Positions 23,001 through 44,800 of a stretch of 64,000 nt of DNA are shown here, piece after piece (position 1 is the stretch's first letter; the number at the start of each line of letters is the position of its first letter). The notes under the pieces are model-generated. The model did not search any database, was not told the origin of the DNA, and worked only from the letters and a program-made list of their open reading frames with translations. The translations under genes were made by a program, and so were the position numbers. Source of the stretch: Macropodus opercularis (Eukaryota > Chordata > Actinopteri > Anabantiformes > Osphronemidae). The stretch lies in contig JAUCMP010000030.1 of NCBI GenBank assembly GCA_030770545.1, positions 3,387,001-3,451,000 on the forward strand, written 5' to 3'.

Positions 23001-25059
23001 AGTTCACCTCCTTCTCAATGTGAAGGAATCTGACGATGTTGAAAGCCTCTGTTCGATTAGTACACAGTGCACACTACCCCTGGTGTCCCCCATATTTTCT
23101 CAGAGCCAGTGCAAATGTTCAAAGGTTTAAATATTTTAATTGTCTGTGTTTATGATTGTTCAGACTGTTCTGTAACACTATTATTGTTTGAGCCTGTGGC
23201 TTGTGTATCTACTGTCTGCTGCTGTAAACACAGCGAAGTCCTACCTGTCTGTCTGTCTGAACTAGAATCACGTACCTTACACACACAAACAGTCTATGTG
23301 GCATGAACTCACGTTGATGAGAGCCATGATCCAGAAGGCGTAGGACACCTGGGTGATGACTACACCCTCTGTGTGCAGAGGATACTGGGAAACGTTGCGT
23401 AGCGGCGCTCCTTGACCGACCAGGCTGCTGCGGAGGTGCTGGAGGTCCGATGAAGAGGATGAGTTGACGGTCCAGTTGGCGCCCAAGACACAGCTGTCCT
23501 CTGCCAGGAAAGGGTCAGCCACCAGAGGACTGACCAGAGCTCCCAGGCCTGTGAAGAAATGCAGGGCCTGAGACGCCCATCAGTGCAGTTACAGAGAGGA
23601 TCTTCAGCCTGGACTCAAAGTGACAGCTCTAAGCCACACGCACCTGCAGGAAGATGGCAGAGTCCTTCTGGTACAGCCTCACCAGCTGCAGGTTGGCGAT
23701 GGTGTCGATCACCCCCATGGCCGTGCCAGCAAGCGCCATGGCGACGGCCAGCAGCGCCACGTGGCGACACAGCGGTACGATGGCAAACACGAGCGAGATG
23801 GCCAGAGTGCAGCAGAAGAGGGCTGACAGGGAGGACAGCAGCCTGCGGGCGACAGGCCGCACATGACGCCGCGCGTCTTCACATATTCCCTCATTACTGA
23901 CAAAGCAGCCAACGCTGTGACTGACCTCAGACCAGCTTACACAGGTTCCAGAGGAGTCACCTTGACGCTGTGCTGCCTCTGTAACCGCTAGCGTTATCAC
24001 TGGCCCCAGGCCTCTGTACACCTGCCACTTATCTTTACGCCCCGCTCTCCTGCTAACCTTGTCCCAGATGGCTGGAAGGTTGTCAAAGAGACCGTTGAGT
24101 CATGTGGTACAGGGTGGAAAGGTACCATGGCCTCTCATTTGAATGGCAGAGGTTAGCCATGCAAATGACATCAGACTGGCAGAGGGCGTCTTCACCAGCA
24201 AGACGGCAGCCGCCAACCACCAGTTTGACTTTTAGCTTAAGGAGGCCATGACCTAGATGTCCAGACATTAGCCACAGTCTGCGTCTAGTGGACCAAACAG
24301 CAGATGGATCCAAAGAATCTGCTGCTGCTTTAGGCGTAGAAATATTATCTATCAGCTTAAAGCAGCAGATCCTCATTTACGCACGTTTGCTTTCACCAGT
24401 GGCTTCAATAAAATACAGAATATGTTTTAAAGCACTTACACAGTTTGTTGTTATCTTGCGCATGTCAAGGTGATAATATATAAATGAGCAAACACGACCT
24501 TTTAACGACAATATGAAAAAAGCTATAGTTTATAAGGTGAACTTTGCATAAGGAAATAAATAATAATAGTATTTTGCAGTAGACGAGACAGAAGAGAGTT
24601 GGCACCAAATCCAAAGCAGGCTGCCCTGTGTTGAGTTGTTGGTTGTGTCTGGGTTTGTTGAGGGAACTAAACCTAAATGTGCACTAATTCAAGTGTTGAT
24701 GTTTATCAGCTGTCCACGCTGCTTCCCAGGACATGATCCAGCTTTGGGCTCACTGTGGAGCCTGAAGTTTGCTCTGCTGACCTAACACACGCAGTCCCAC
24801 CAGAGTTCACCACAAACCTCACTCACGTTTTCTTATACAGTCCTCCCATGCCGCTGCCCACCAGCAGGAAGAGCTGCTGGGAGAAGAAGACCCAGGTGAT
24901 GAGCTGCAGGGTGGACTGGGTCTGACATCTCAGGTCCAGGATGGTGGGTCCCAGAAACGCGATGCACAGGCCGAAGCTGAAGAACACGCTCCAGTAGGTC
25001 AGAGTCTGCCGCCAGTGGCGCTGGAACAGCGACCAGATCCGCTCGTCGAGCAGCTTCAT
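17077..25059 (-). CDS. mfsd4a: MFSD4A, major facilitator superfamily domain protein (SLC60 family)
   Basis: Ten coding exons, given 5' to 3' on the minus strand: 25059-24827, 23842-23644, 23567-23313, 21225-21102, 21031-20916, 20774-20601, 19696-19549, 19306-19236, 18536-18416 and 17129-17077. All junctions are GT-AG and in phase, giving about 497 aa (human about 514). Family-diagnostic segments include [19 protein letters not shown] near the N-terminus, [43 protein letters not shown] and [16 protein letters not shown]. The third coding exon encodes a long extracytoplasmic loop with three N-glycosylation sequons (Asn175, Asn179, Asn202). It is a predicted 12-pass orphan carrier; its substrate cannot be read from sequence. 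The start at 25059 fits the short human N-terminus, but an in-frame Met at 25122 would add 21 residues. The final exon (17 codons) is chosen only on acceptor and phase because that tail is poorly conserved. Linkage to elk4 favours MFSD4A over MFSD4B. Confidence 0.92.
17451..17530 (+). repeat. Short fragment resembling an L2-type LINE 3' UTR
   Basis: The segment around 17485-17530, with 'CCCAACCGGCCGAAGCAGA' and 'GGCCACTCACCCATGAGCCT', resembles a block found in 3' regions of fish L2/CR1-group LINEs. It lies in the last intron of mfsd4a and has no tail or coding part. The match is from memory of the family and is tentative. Confidence 0.4.
18583..18890. mobile_element. Possible Tc1-like terminal fragment
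   Basis: 'AGAAAGTATTCACCCGCTCG' near 18591-18610 and 'GGCTTGCACATCTCTCACC' near 18731-18749 resemble blocks at the ends of a common fish Tc1-like family, in which a 'gtattcaccccctt' terminal repeat is followed by a 'gcacatct' block. No transposase frame survives. It lies in the mfsd4a intron immediately upstream of the exon ending at 18416. Alternatively it is unrelated, low-similarity DNA. Confidence 0.35.
21345..22485 (+). mobile_element. 5'-truncated L2/CR1-group LINE in mfsd4a intron 3
   Basis: The plus strand encodes the reverse-transcriptase start region with '[19 protein letters not shown]' (about 21457-21513) and upstream '[14 protein letters not shown]', typical of the CR1/L2 clade of non-LTR retrotransposons. 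Downstream the frame is broken by stops and shifts, but recognisable ORF2 C-terminal sequence continues to about 22290. The 3' UTR ends in an AATAAAGTTGAATT-type block followed by GAATT tandem units (about 22455-22485). It is antisense to mfsd4a and lies wholly between the exons ending at 23313 and starting at 21225. About 1.1 kb of the usual several kilobases remains, so it is dead. Confidence 0.88.
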
Positions 25060-25560
25060 GTTAGTTCTGTCAGGCTCAGGGAGCTGCCAGCTGCTCACTG
25101 GGGTCCTATCACTCCAACACAACCCAGTGGCAGAGGAAGGTAAACACCGCTCAGGGCTGATCAGCTGGCCCGTCTCCAGCTGAGAGCCTGCTGGCCTCCA
25201 GGCGGACGTGGCTGTGATTGGCTGCTGCTTCCAGGCCCCGCCCAGTTGTGGCTGGTTTCAGATCCGTTCTTCACATGTTTGATCTGCTGAACTATCTCCT
25301 GCAATAAAGTCCTCCAGCAGATGCCGTGGCTCCCGCAAGGAGTCCGCATTTTGAATAAGCTGTCTGCGATGTACGAGCCAAAATAAAACCCAACTGGACA
25401 CAAAGAGGAAGCGTCGCTGACAAAGTTCCCCTGGAGTCTGGACGCGCAGCTCGGCCGCTAACAGCTGGTTCTGCTCACCTGTGTGAGCAGGATGGACCCG
25501 TCCAGGCCAGAGTCCAAGTGCAACACGCGTTTCAGCCGCTAGAGGCTGAACGAACGACAA
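25060..25560 (-). promoter_or_regulatory. mfsd4a: Probable mfsd4a promoter and 5' UTR
   Basis: Read on the minus strand, this block upstream of the mfsd4a start carries a GC box (GGGCGGGGCC, 25243-25234) and a CCAAT box (25221-25217) in promoter-like order. No TATA box is obvious. The open frame continues upstream of the chosen Met to 25122. The exact transcription start is not visible. Confidence 0.35.
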
Positions 25561-28500
25561 TCACGTTTAGTTTTTATTGCAATTTACTTTAAAATTCACA
25601 AATTTACACGAACGAACACGAGTTTTAGCAATTTCACAAAAGCTAATGTGAGGAAGCAAAAACAATCTCAGATGATTTGTTTCCTACTTCGACCAGAGAA
25701 GCAGACTTTGCTCAGCCGTCGCGACAGCAGCGCCATCTGCTGTTCATCAGTGATACTACGCCAGACTTTATGACCGTGTCAGCAGCCAGAAAGAAAAGCC
25801 CTGAAACTGTGAATGTTGTCCAGAACGTCAATAGTTTATTAATTTACGCATAATTAATGAATCTATGCCTTTTGGCAGTCACAGTACATTCAATTTCTCA
25901 TTTGATAACAGTGTAGACAAGTCGCACAAAATATCACATCTCATACAAAATCTAGATTTATCTTTTATAAAACATTTAGACATCATTTTTTATTTTATTT
26001 TAGATACAGTGCTCTATTGTTTATTTAACAGCATAAAACTCACTGAGAAAGATAATATACATATATATATATTATTTGTTTTGTCATTTTAGTACTTAAA
26101 ATAGCTTCATTTACCACAACTAGACACATAGTAATACTTCTGCCACTGAGGGAAGCGGGTTGAAATGTAACACCCACAATTTCTAGATCCTTCTCAAGTC
26201 CCTGCACGTTTGTCCTGAATATGTGTCCTGGCTCTCGCTACCTCGGCTTCACCATCAGCTGAGGTGGTTTAGATGCTCTCAACATTATCCCTCCATCAAC
26301 TTCACTACCGTCAAATCAAAGACCAGCATGTTAATCTGGGGGGGCTCAAAAGTCATGTGTGGAGTCCCTGTCCTCTCAACCCGGCCCATCGCTAGTCTCC
26401 CTTCTCCACCACTCTGACACTGGGGGCGGAGCCACAGCGTTGCACAGCGAGGCTGCTGTAGAAGAAGACTTGGCTGCGTGACGGACATTGTAGATGTGAC
26501 GTGCGAAAACTATAAATCCTGGTAAGTACTTGATTTGAAGAAGACTGACCAGTGTCTGCGGGTTGGGACCAGCGGAAACCCAGACTAGTTACCTGCAGAC
26601 AGGTGAGAACGTGAACAGGAAGCTTCTCTTTCACTCCCTGTCACCTGACAAACCGCGTCCAGCTCAGCAGTCTTTAGCCTTCATCTCGGTGCTTTCCAGG
26701 AATGGCCTGACTTACACATACTCATGCCTGGAAGCTGCCTCTCGCCACGGAGCAGCTCAGAGTTCTGCCTGTCAAGGATCACATGCCCACACCTCAACCA
26801 CAACGCTGAGTCGCCTTAACCCTCTGCAGCCTTCCAGGCGTCAAACGACTCCACTGATGACTAGGGGGCTCTAAACTCCAACCACACCAGGGTTGGATCA
26901 AACAGCCTTGGTGGGTGTTACATCCAAGCAATGAACACGTGTGGGTCTATGATGAACAAGTTCATCCAACCGTTCATCCAGATGAAGCGTGTTGTGATTT
27001 ATTGTGTTTTATCCAACCCTTGTGTGGTTGTTGAGCTTAGAGCCTCCTGTTTTCATCTTGACCCCTCAAAGGCTGCGTGAGGGTTAACCGCGCAGTGGAG
27101 GACGCTGAGCGGAAGCCAAGCTGCGGCTGGGGAAGCGTAGGAGCATGCATCACACTGGCAACCTCTCAGACGCGAGCTCTATAGGTCCACCTGTGGACTG
27201 AGACTGCTCCGTCACCCCACTCCATTATTGCATTTAGCTCATCAGCAGCTTCAACAAAGATGACGGACAGCTGAAAGTAGCAAGCAGCTGGAAGAAGATG
27301 TCTCTACAAACACAGTGTCAGGGTGAAGCGTCAATAAAGACTCTTCAGTCACTAATGAGCTTTGTCTGCAGGCAGGTCACAAACACACATTGTACATCCT
27401 GAGCTCTGATCCAAGCAGCATCTTCAGGCTGAGGGAGGGAGGATAGTTTCCTCTCTGCTGAGTCCAGCTGTCAGGCTCAACCTCCACAACCTCAGCTGCA
27501 CCGTTAGATCAGAGCCTGGACCCCCCCACACGGAACCTTTCAGACCAGAGGTCAGAGACGATGTCTGGTCTCTCCTCAGACGTCCTAGAAGCTGAACAGC
27601 AGGTCATTTCACACACATGCTGAGAACTTGTGGGGACTGTATAAAAGGAAACGTATCTTACTGCACTACATTTCAAAACGATATTTGAATAAATCAATCT
27701 CAAGAAACAAGTATGAACAATTAAAAGTGATATGTTTCCATGCAGCTTCTAAGCTGTACGTATCTGAAGGCTTAGCGCAGCTTTAGTGCCTGGAAGAATA
27801 ATGGTAGGAAGCCAGTCCTTTGTTCCACCCAGACCTTTTCATATTGCACCAACAAGTGAACAGACAACACTGATGGCTGATCTGTTCCTATCGTGTGATG
27901 GGTGGGATGGAGAGGCAGTCAGGGCAGACTGAGGAACGAGGAGTTTAGTTCATCTCTTCACGTGTCATAGGCGGAACATTCAGTCGCAAAGGAAACTCTG
28001 GAAGGTTTCAGATATTCCCCTCGGTAATAGTAGGACCTGTCACGCGGTCGACTTTGACTGAATGTATGTTTATGCCTAAGCTGCTCCCAATAGGTCCAAT
28101 AGCGCAGTGCACAGCCACGAAGAGTGAACTGAAAGCACCTCGTCTCTGTACGGGTCCAGGGTTAAGGTTCTGGTACGATACCGGCTTCTAGGTCAGACAC
28201 GAAGGGAAGGAGCAGGCTTCAGAGGACACTTCTGGTTTGTGCAAATCAGAGACTAAGAAGTACAAACAGTGGGTTATTTACAGGCAACGCTTCTTAACAC
28301 GCCGGCTACACTAGATGAACCATAGAGTCTTCACAAGTCAAAATATCATGCACAGTTTACTAAGGCAACTTCAAACAGTGGAGTGAAAGTGAGCAGTGGT
28401 GGCACAGAGCTGACACACGGAGCAGCGAGGCATGAATGAAACGTCACGTTCCAGGTTATTACTCAGCTACCACATCTCACGTAACAGCTCGTGCTCGTGT

Positions 28501-29046
28501 TTTGACCACGAGGTCCTTCCGGCCTGGAGCGGCTGCTCGTAGGCGTATTCAATAGGTTTACGCTAAATGCTCAAAGACTGGAAAACGAAAGTGGACAGGA
28601 GGAGGCCCAGCTACGGCCCAGAACGCCGGTTTGGAGGCACGAATAGATCCTGAACACACGGATGTGGGTTAAGCTACATCTTGGTGTTTTGGTTGAGAGA
28701 TAAGTGGAACACTATTAAGACAAACAGTGAGCCAAAGGAAGTGACCTTTGGAAATGACACCTATATTGTAAGTGTGTAACTGCGGATGTGGTAGCTACCG
28801 TAGAAGGTTCGAGAGACTTCTACAAGCCTGCCGGTGTGTGAGCTCAGGTGTGAGGACGTGTGTCTGTGCTGCAACAAGCTGGGAGTCGTGTAGTAACAAC
28901 CTTTGTAACAATGAGTAGGTACGTTGGCAGAGACCAGTGTCTCTGAGTTCAGCTGCCGTAAAAACCAGCGAGGGCACATGCATGACGGCGTGTGGATGTG
29001 TCGGCCTCTTTCCTCTGAGGCCGTCTGCTCCTTAGTCGAGTGACTT
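25561..29046. other. Space between mfsd4a and cdk18, including the probable cdk18 3' UTR
   Basis: I found no coding exon here. The section next to cdk18 (about 27000-29046) is probably its 3' UTR, because it directly follows the stop codon and holds no other gene. A piggyBac-like MITE sits at 26816-27087. AT-rich DNA is found at about 25860-26110. No other repeat is recognised. Confidence 0.45.
26816..27087. mobile_element. piggyBac-like MITE, copy 1
   Basis: A 272-bp element, including flanking TTAA duplications at 26816-26819 and 27084-27087. The ends are inverted: the left end begins CCCTCTGCAGCCTT and the right end, read in reverse complement, begins CCCTCACGCAGCCTT. Similarity extends inward for about 80 nt, including a shared AGGGTTGGAT block. 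TTAA target duplication with CCC-starting termini is the hallmark of piggyBac transposons. No transposase is encoded, so it is non-autonomous. A second copy of the same 272-bp length is at 37451-37722. Confidence 0.88.
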
Positions 29047-38062
<9,016 letters not shown>

Positions 38063-38080
38063 GGTGCTGAGAAGCCGACT

Positions 38081-41000
38081 CTGGAAGAAAGAAACAACTT
38101 TCAGCCACTAGCAGCATCAGGCCAAAGTTTGAACAACTAAAGTTTTGAATTCAACACATGAAACATAGCTCCACAACGTTTAGTGCTCCGCAAACTTAGG
38201 AAGCTAAAGGCTAATGTCTGGCCACATGACACGCGCTGCAGGGTGTGTGGTGGGTCTTTATGTGCAGTTTGACCAAAGACAGCGTTGTGTGTCATCTGAT
38301 AATGAGGCAGAAAGCAGCAGGACAGCAGCTGATCAATGCATCTTCTCACTCAGCTGTTTCTTCGCTTGGTTGTCCTGTGTGTGAGCTGCAGTGCTGAGCC
38401 TTCATGTTTCTTTGCCGGTGCTGGGTTTGTGTGTGTTGCTGCTCATTATTGTGAAAGGCTGCAGTAACTGATGTCTGCGATGGGTTCGATTACAACAACA
38501 ACCCACATTGTGACGCTTTCAGGCGTCAGGATGTAACTGTCTTGTCACGTCGCCTGCTGTGGGAGGGAGGAGAATACGATGCTCAACATATACAAAACAC
38601 ACAGGAGCAATACCTGGCAGTTTAATGCGCATCACCTTCAGGCATGAAGCTACACGAAGGACAACAACCCAAACATAAAAACTGATGTGATCAAATGGAT
38701 CATATTTATTCCCAGTAGAACGGGACGTTTCATGCACAGTGGATATTAAACTAGAAACACAATCGGTGCCTCCTTTCAGAAGGACTGATGCTGTAATTCA
38801 TGCTCCTTGTGTCTGTACTGTGTGGGGTGCATCAGTGCCTATGGTTGCACATCTGGAAAGAGCGGGTGACCTGTCGACACTACAAAACATGCGGAGCATT
38901 CACAAATGAAGGTCCAGCATCACAGCTGCAGGAGACTTGAACAGACAAGAAAGCGGCAGCATTTCTCCTGAAGCTCCAGCCAGACGAGACACAGCGGCAA
39001 ACGTGTGAGCTTTAACACAGCTTTCTAAAATATGGCTTGATGACATTCTCTACTCATTGCATCCTGTTTTTCTTTCTTCTCCTTCACTCCCTGCACAGCC
39101 GACGTGATGGCGCTGTATGAAACTCCATGTCACTCCAGCACAGCCCAGAGCTTCGGCTGCACGAGTGCGTATTGTTTCAGCCTGTGTGGATGTGCTTCGC
39201 TGCTCACGTTCATTGTTCGTTGTAAATCACGTGTTTGACCTGTAGAGAATATTTGTAAAGACATAACATGCTCACATTTCCCTTTCAAGGTTCTCGTTGT
39301 CCAGGACCACGGTGGAACAACATCCCTCTACAGAAGGGTTGCACTGTGCCACAGCCTCAGCCTGTCTAACCTGCCGACAACCTCAGGTACAACATACAAC
39401 CTGGGAAACGTGGGAGTCGAGCCCACGTCCTTCGACACTAAGCACCCTGCCGCCCTGGAGGGAACCCTCACAGCTTGTTGTGAGTTGGAATCAGTTTTTA
39501 TCCTTCAATTATTTGTATGAGGGAAACCGCGTAAACCAAAAGGACAAATGTATGTAAGGGTGCAGTTACTTATGCTTCAAAAGATGGGACTGAATTTCAC
39601 AGCTGCTCCTCTTTTATGAAACGTTAGGGCAGGAAACTAATAACGTCTCATTTTTAGAGGTGAACAACACAGATACCACAAGGTCCCAGGAGCTGAGAGA
39701 AAACGATGAAGGCATTCACCGAAGCACTAGCGTGGGCAGCAGCCATAAATTGAAGTGTGAGGGGAGGAAGGGAAGCAGCTCGAAAGGTGACAGTGGAAGC
39801 AAATAATCTGCAAAGAGACAGGGAGGAAATCTGATTGTGCACAGGAGCAACGCTTAGACATGAACTCAGCTCATGTGAATCTTCATATCATCAGTAACAA
39901 AGGAATCAGTTGTTGGCAGATAACATCAGTTTGTTTGTTTCCCCCTTATTCTGTCATCACAACAAGATGTTCAATGAGCAACTAAAGCAGCAGACGAGAC
40001 CTGAGAGAAGCTGGATTCAGGAAGCTGGCACAGTAAAAAGCTGTTACATCTGAACGGCTGCTAAGAGAAGCCAGAACTGAATCCAGCAAACGCGTGTAAC
40101 TGCAGTTTACCTGAACAAACGTCCACTGACATAAACAACTGAAATTCACTTAGAGGCGTGGAGTCAGCACAACGGCCTCTTCGTTTCACTGTCGTGGTCT
40201 GTTTCTTCGCTGAGATGCTAATGAAAAATGAATTTCAGCAGGTTTATGCAGGGCTGTGACTCATGTGAGCATGTTGCTGTTCTGCCTGTGCCATACGTGT
40301 AATATTATTATTAATATTACATTTTTAAAGTCAATTTACTTTAGATGGCAACAGCCAAAGAAAAGCTTTATTATGAACTATTTTTAAATTGTGCTGGTTA
40401 TGACTGATTCGAGCTGGAGACGGAGCAGTGAAGCTCACGTCCTGCCTGTTGCACCTCTCACTGATTTCTGTCTGGACGGGTTTTCATAATATCAAAACAT
40501 GGGCTCATGTGACCACAGTACTTGGCATCTGACAGCTCAGGCTGGGAGAGCTGCATACAGTCCAGGTTAAGTGGCCACAGGTGGGACCGAGTGCTGCCTG
40601 TCTGCAGGTTTCAGGTGATGGACGGCTGCATTGTTAGGTGAAGCCTGAAAAAAACTCTAGGTTTGACCTTTTTTTGCCTTTTACAAAAACACAAGCAGCT
40701 TAACCTTTGGGAATTGTGTGCAGACGCATAATAACAATTATAATAAATATTGTGCCTACCTATTCTGTGTTTACAGTTCAGTCCACAGAACCCTGTAGGT
40801 CGGCTCTCTGCCAAAGGTGGATTTGGCATAATAGGGGCCAGTTTTTCAGTGAACACCAGTTGTTTTGTTAGAATGGTCATAACAGTGTAAAGTCCTCGTT
40901 GAATTAGCAGGACCTGAAATTCACCTTCTGTGAATAATGACACTTGATGAGAACAACAATTTATCTGGAAGGGTTTCACAGTAAGCAACCTACAGCAACC

Positions 41001-41804
41001 AGCAGCGAGCCCAGCACCTGTTACTGTGCCACACCACTCGTCTCTAAACGCCAGCTAGTGCGGGAGCTGAGGCGGCTCCGCGGCTTTTCACGCTGCAGCT
41101 GGTGATCTGGCTGTTCCCACGAGCGAAGGCCCGTCTCCCCCGTCAGCCACAGTCTGGGATGAAGCCTCCAGACCCTTCAAACAAAACTCTCACTTCATCG
41201 TCTCACTCAGTCATTACATAACCAGTGTGTGTTCGCCAGCTTCTTAGCAAGGTCGTGTTTTGTGCTTTATGCCACGTGGTCCGTTTTGTTCACTAAAACT
41301 GTCACAAACAAAGACAGTGAATAACGTGTTGCAGCATCTGAACTGGCAACAGTTTGAGCTGGTGAGGCTCAACAGCTAGAATTCAGTGTCTGTGTTACGT
41401 TCATAATCATAAAAATTCATGATTCAGCACGAAGGCAAAGCTTCTGTAAGATATCAAACTCGTTCTCTAGCTACCTTGGCAAAGCGCTGATGAGCTTCTT
41501 TTTTATTTCACCTTTTCTACTTGCCTGAATGTGTCGCGTTTTAGCTTGGGTACATAAAATCCCATCTTACGCACACAGGACAACATGTGAAGGTGTTGAG
41601 CCGAGATAAATAGAACATAGACGGAGACGAAGTCTGAGCTAAGACAAGCCAGACATTGTCTGTCTGTGTTTCCATAGTCATCATGTTTCCTCTAAACTGT
41701 TTTCGTATGAATAAAGCTCAGGCCTTATATTTTTTTAATCAGACTGGTTTTACTGTGATCTGACTTGTTTGAACTTGATTTCACTAACCTGTAGCTGAAG
41801 CTGG

Positions 41805-41843
<39 letters not shown>

Positions 41844-44800
41844 CACACACACACACACACGCACACACACACACACACACACTCACTCTCTCTCTCCGTG
41901 TGTGTGCCTCTGCTCCAAGCGAGGTGCCAACAAAGCTCTGTTTGTCTGAAGCTGTGATCGTCCCTGGACACAAACACACTTCATGTTGCCATGGCGCACG
42001 CTCTTCTTTTTTTGTCGGCCCTCTTTTGATCTCTGTTTGTCTTTCTAAGCTGCTCTCATGCATTTCTATGAGGGTTTATATGCTTTTTAGTCCGTGGTCT
42101 TCACATTTAACAATCATTTTTTGCTAATAACCTTTAGACAACAAGTCTAAAACATGTTCCCACTAGTGACAAATGAACATTTCTGTGAGTGCACTCAGCT
42201 GTAGCTCAGACCGTTGGCCGTTCAACAACCAGTTGATAATAATGCCTGGCCAAACACGACGGCCATGTTCTTCTGGAGGAGCCTGAGTCTGTGGACCTAG
42301 CAGGACGTCTATTCTGAAGAACTAACTATGCAACTAAGGTCAAAGTTCAACGTTATGGTAACCTCACATTTACACACCGCATGTCTGCACATTTCAAGGG
42401 AACACACATGAAAAGTAATCAGACATGAAGGCTGAAATATAGTGACTTACGCCACCACTAATGTGTGGACACGAGAAAGCAGGTCACTGAGAGAGAACAG
42501 GTTACGCAAGACCTGTGTCAGTGCTGCTCTAAGCACAGGCTCCATGCGCAGCAGCAGGCGGGTCTGGGTTTCTTATATACTACGACACCAGTCCAGCTGA
42601 CAGTGAGCTGCTTCCTATCTTGAACCTCTGTTGCATTCATGATGTGCTGAACCTTGTCTACTCGTCTACGTCTTTATCGGTCTGGCTGCATTTGCATTGT
42701 TGCAGGCGCCCGTCTAAGCCAGGAGCTTCAGGTCCTGCACAGCATCTTAGCACACACAGATCTTGGATGTTGCTCCTGGAATTTGCTGGCGTCAGTCTCC
42801 CAGACTCCTCAGCTCTGTCCTTGTGAGTGTTGTTGGCCATTGAAAGATGTTACCTACATAGGTGTGTTTCCTCATCATCACTTGCACATACATCTGTGTC
42901 TCTGCTGTTATATGCTGGATCGTCTCAGGGGCATCTTAGTGCGGCCTGCACCTGGGACGCTGCCCAGCCTGCTGGATAATCTGATCCCCTCCAGTACTAG
43001 GGGTCTAAAAAATAAAGCCCAGTGGTACCTCAGAGCACGTACTGATTAACTTATAGAAATGACATTATAATTCATTGAATTAAATTATGTTATCTTATAA
43101 ACTAAAGATATGAAGTGACCTTACGATTTACTATTGACCGTGGAGCCTGTTGACCAGATACAGTTGATTAAAACCCAGCTTTTATTGTTTTGAGCGTCCG
43201 GTGCAAACTAAATAATGTACATCGTGTGTTTTGGCCTGTAACCAAACTCACTGGAGCGTTTCAGTGATCGCCGCCCGTGGGGGTTGAGGAGTAATGTGCT
43301 CGATTCAGTAGAAACCATATGTCAGCATCCACTGACCCGCGTCGACTGCAGCTAAATGGACGTACACATCCCTTCATGTGTTCTGATGGGGAGCGTGTTT
43401 AAATGGGCTTTGTTGTTTTCTCCAGGTCACTGACCACAGCCATGAGAAAATATGACTATGACACACATTCAGAAATCCATCTACATCCTGCATAAAGCAG
43501 CAGAGGCACGAGTTCACTCAGACACACACGATGACACAAAACCCCGGAAATCCTTTGTGACTTGACTCTGACTTTGCTGTGATCACTTTGCTGAAGCTGA
43601 GTAAATGAATGAGCCCGAGATGCTGGTGAGAAGCAGAGGTGGCACAGTAGCAAGGCAGAGCATTAACCCACCAACATCTGAGCTGTTCCTGTTCCTGGCA
43701 GCACCATGAGGCAGGTCCAGAAAAAGAACAAGCACGTGAGCGTCTGTGTTACATGGAGTCATTGATGCCATGGCACGTGTTCATTAGCTGCTACGTATGT
43801 GCTGACTTCTTCCCAGTCTCCAGCCACATGCAGCTTTTTTCCTTGTTACTAAGACCAAGAACTCACCAGTTCTTCTAACCAGGAACTTAGTAGCTATGAA
43901 CGTCCATCTCAACATACAAACATGGGAGAGGAGCACCAAGCACTTCTGAGCCCGACGTGACAGAGGCACAGGTGGTGGGATCACGAGGTTGAACTGCTCC
44001 ATGGAAACTACACTAGTTCGTTACAATAAAAGAATAATATTTTTACAATAATAAAACAGAAGCAGTGCATGGTAATAATCAGCGCTTCACGCTGCAGAAG
44101 TCAAACCAAGTAGCTGACAGTTTACATTTTACGACCTGCACATACGACATTTTGCAACCACATGGTGGAAATTAGTCAGAGAAGTGAGGTGATCCTTTCT
44201 GTCAGCCAGGCTCCAGCCAGCTGTTAAGACGACCACTGCTCGGTCAAATGAGAGGAATTAGACTGAATTCACAACTAACTTACTTTGCTCTATTTCCTCT
44301 GCGCACACATCTGAGACGTTCCTTGGGCGTCGTGATGCTGTTTGTTCACTAATGTTCTCTAACAAACCTGTGAGGGCTTCACAGAACAGCTGGATTCATA
44401 CTGAGATTAAATAACACACAGGTGGAGTCTATTTACTAATTGGATGAAGGCTGCTGGAGTTTAGTTAGTATCACGCCACACACAGATACGTTCGACGTCT
44501 GTTAAAACCCATGCAAGCGCTTTTAAGAAGTCACTGTTCGGGTTCTGTCAGCCAGAGAACTGGCTGTTAGGCCTTCGACTGGCGGAGTCTTTACTGAAAA
44601 TGCCACTACGTAGAGATGGGGCATATTATTTGAGCCTAATTTGATCAGGACGGGTGAGATCGTAGCATTTAATAACAAGAATCTGTTGAATCTGTGCTCA
44701 TGTTGCTTGTCTGCTGTTCGTTGCTGCACATGTTGTGTACCAGATGTTAGATGACGTTTCTGGATGACTGTACCTGTTTTTGGTCCACATGCCACCACGG

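Noticed and set aside
42620..43049. 131-codon open frame starting near 42654
   Set aside because: No recognisable domain, no splice partners, and composition like flanking DNA.
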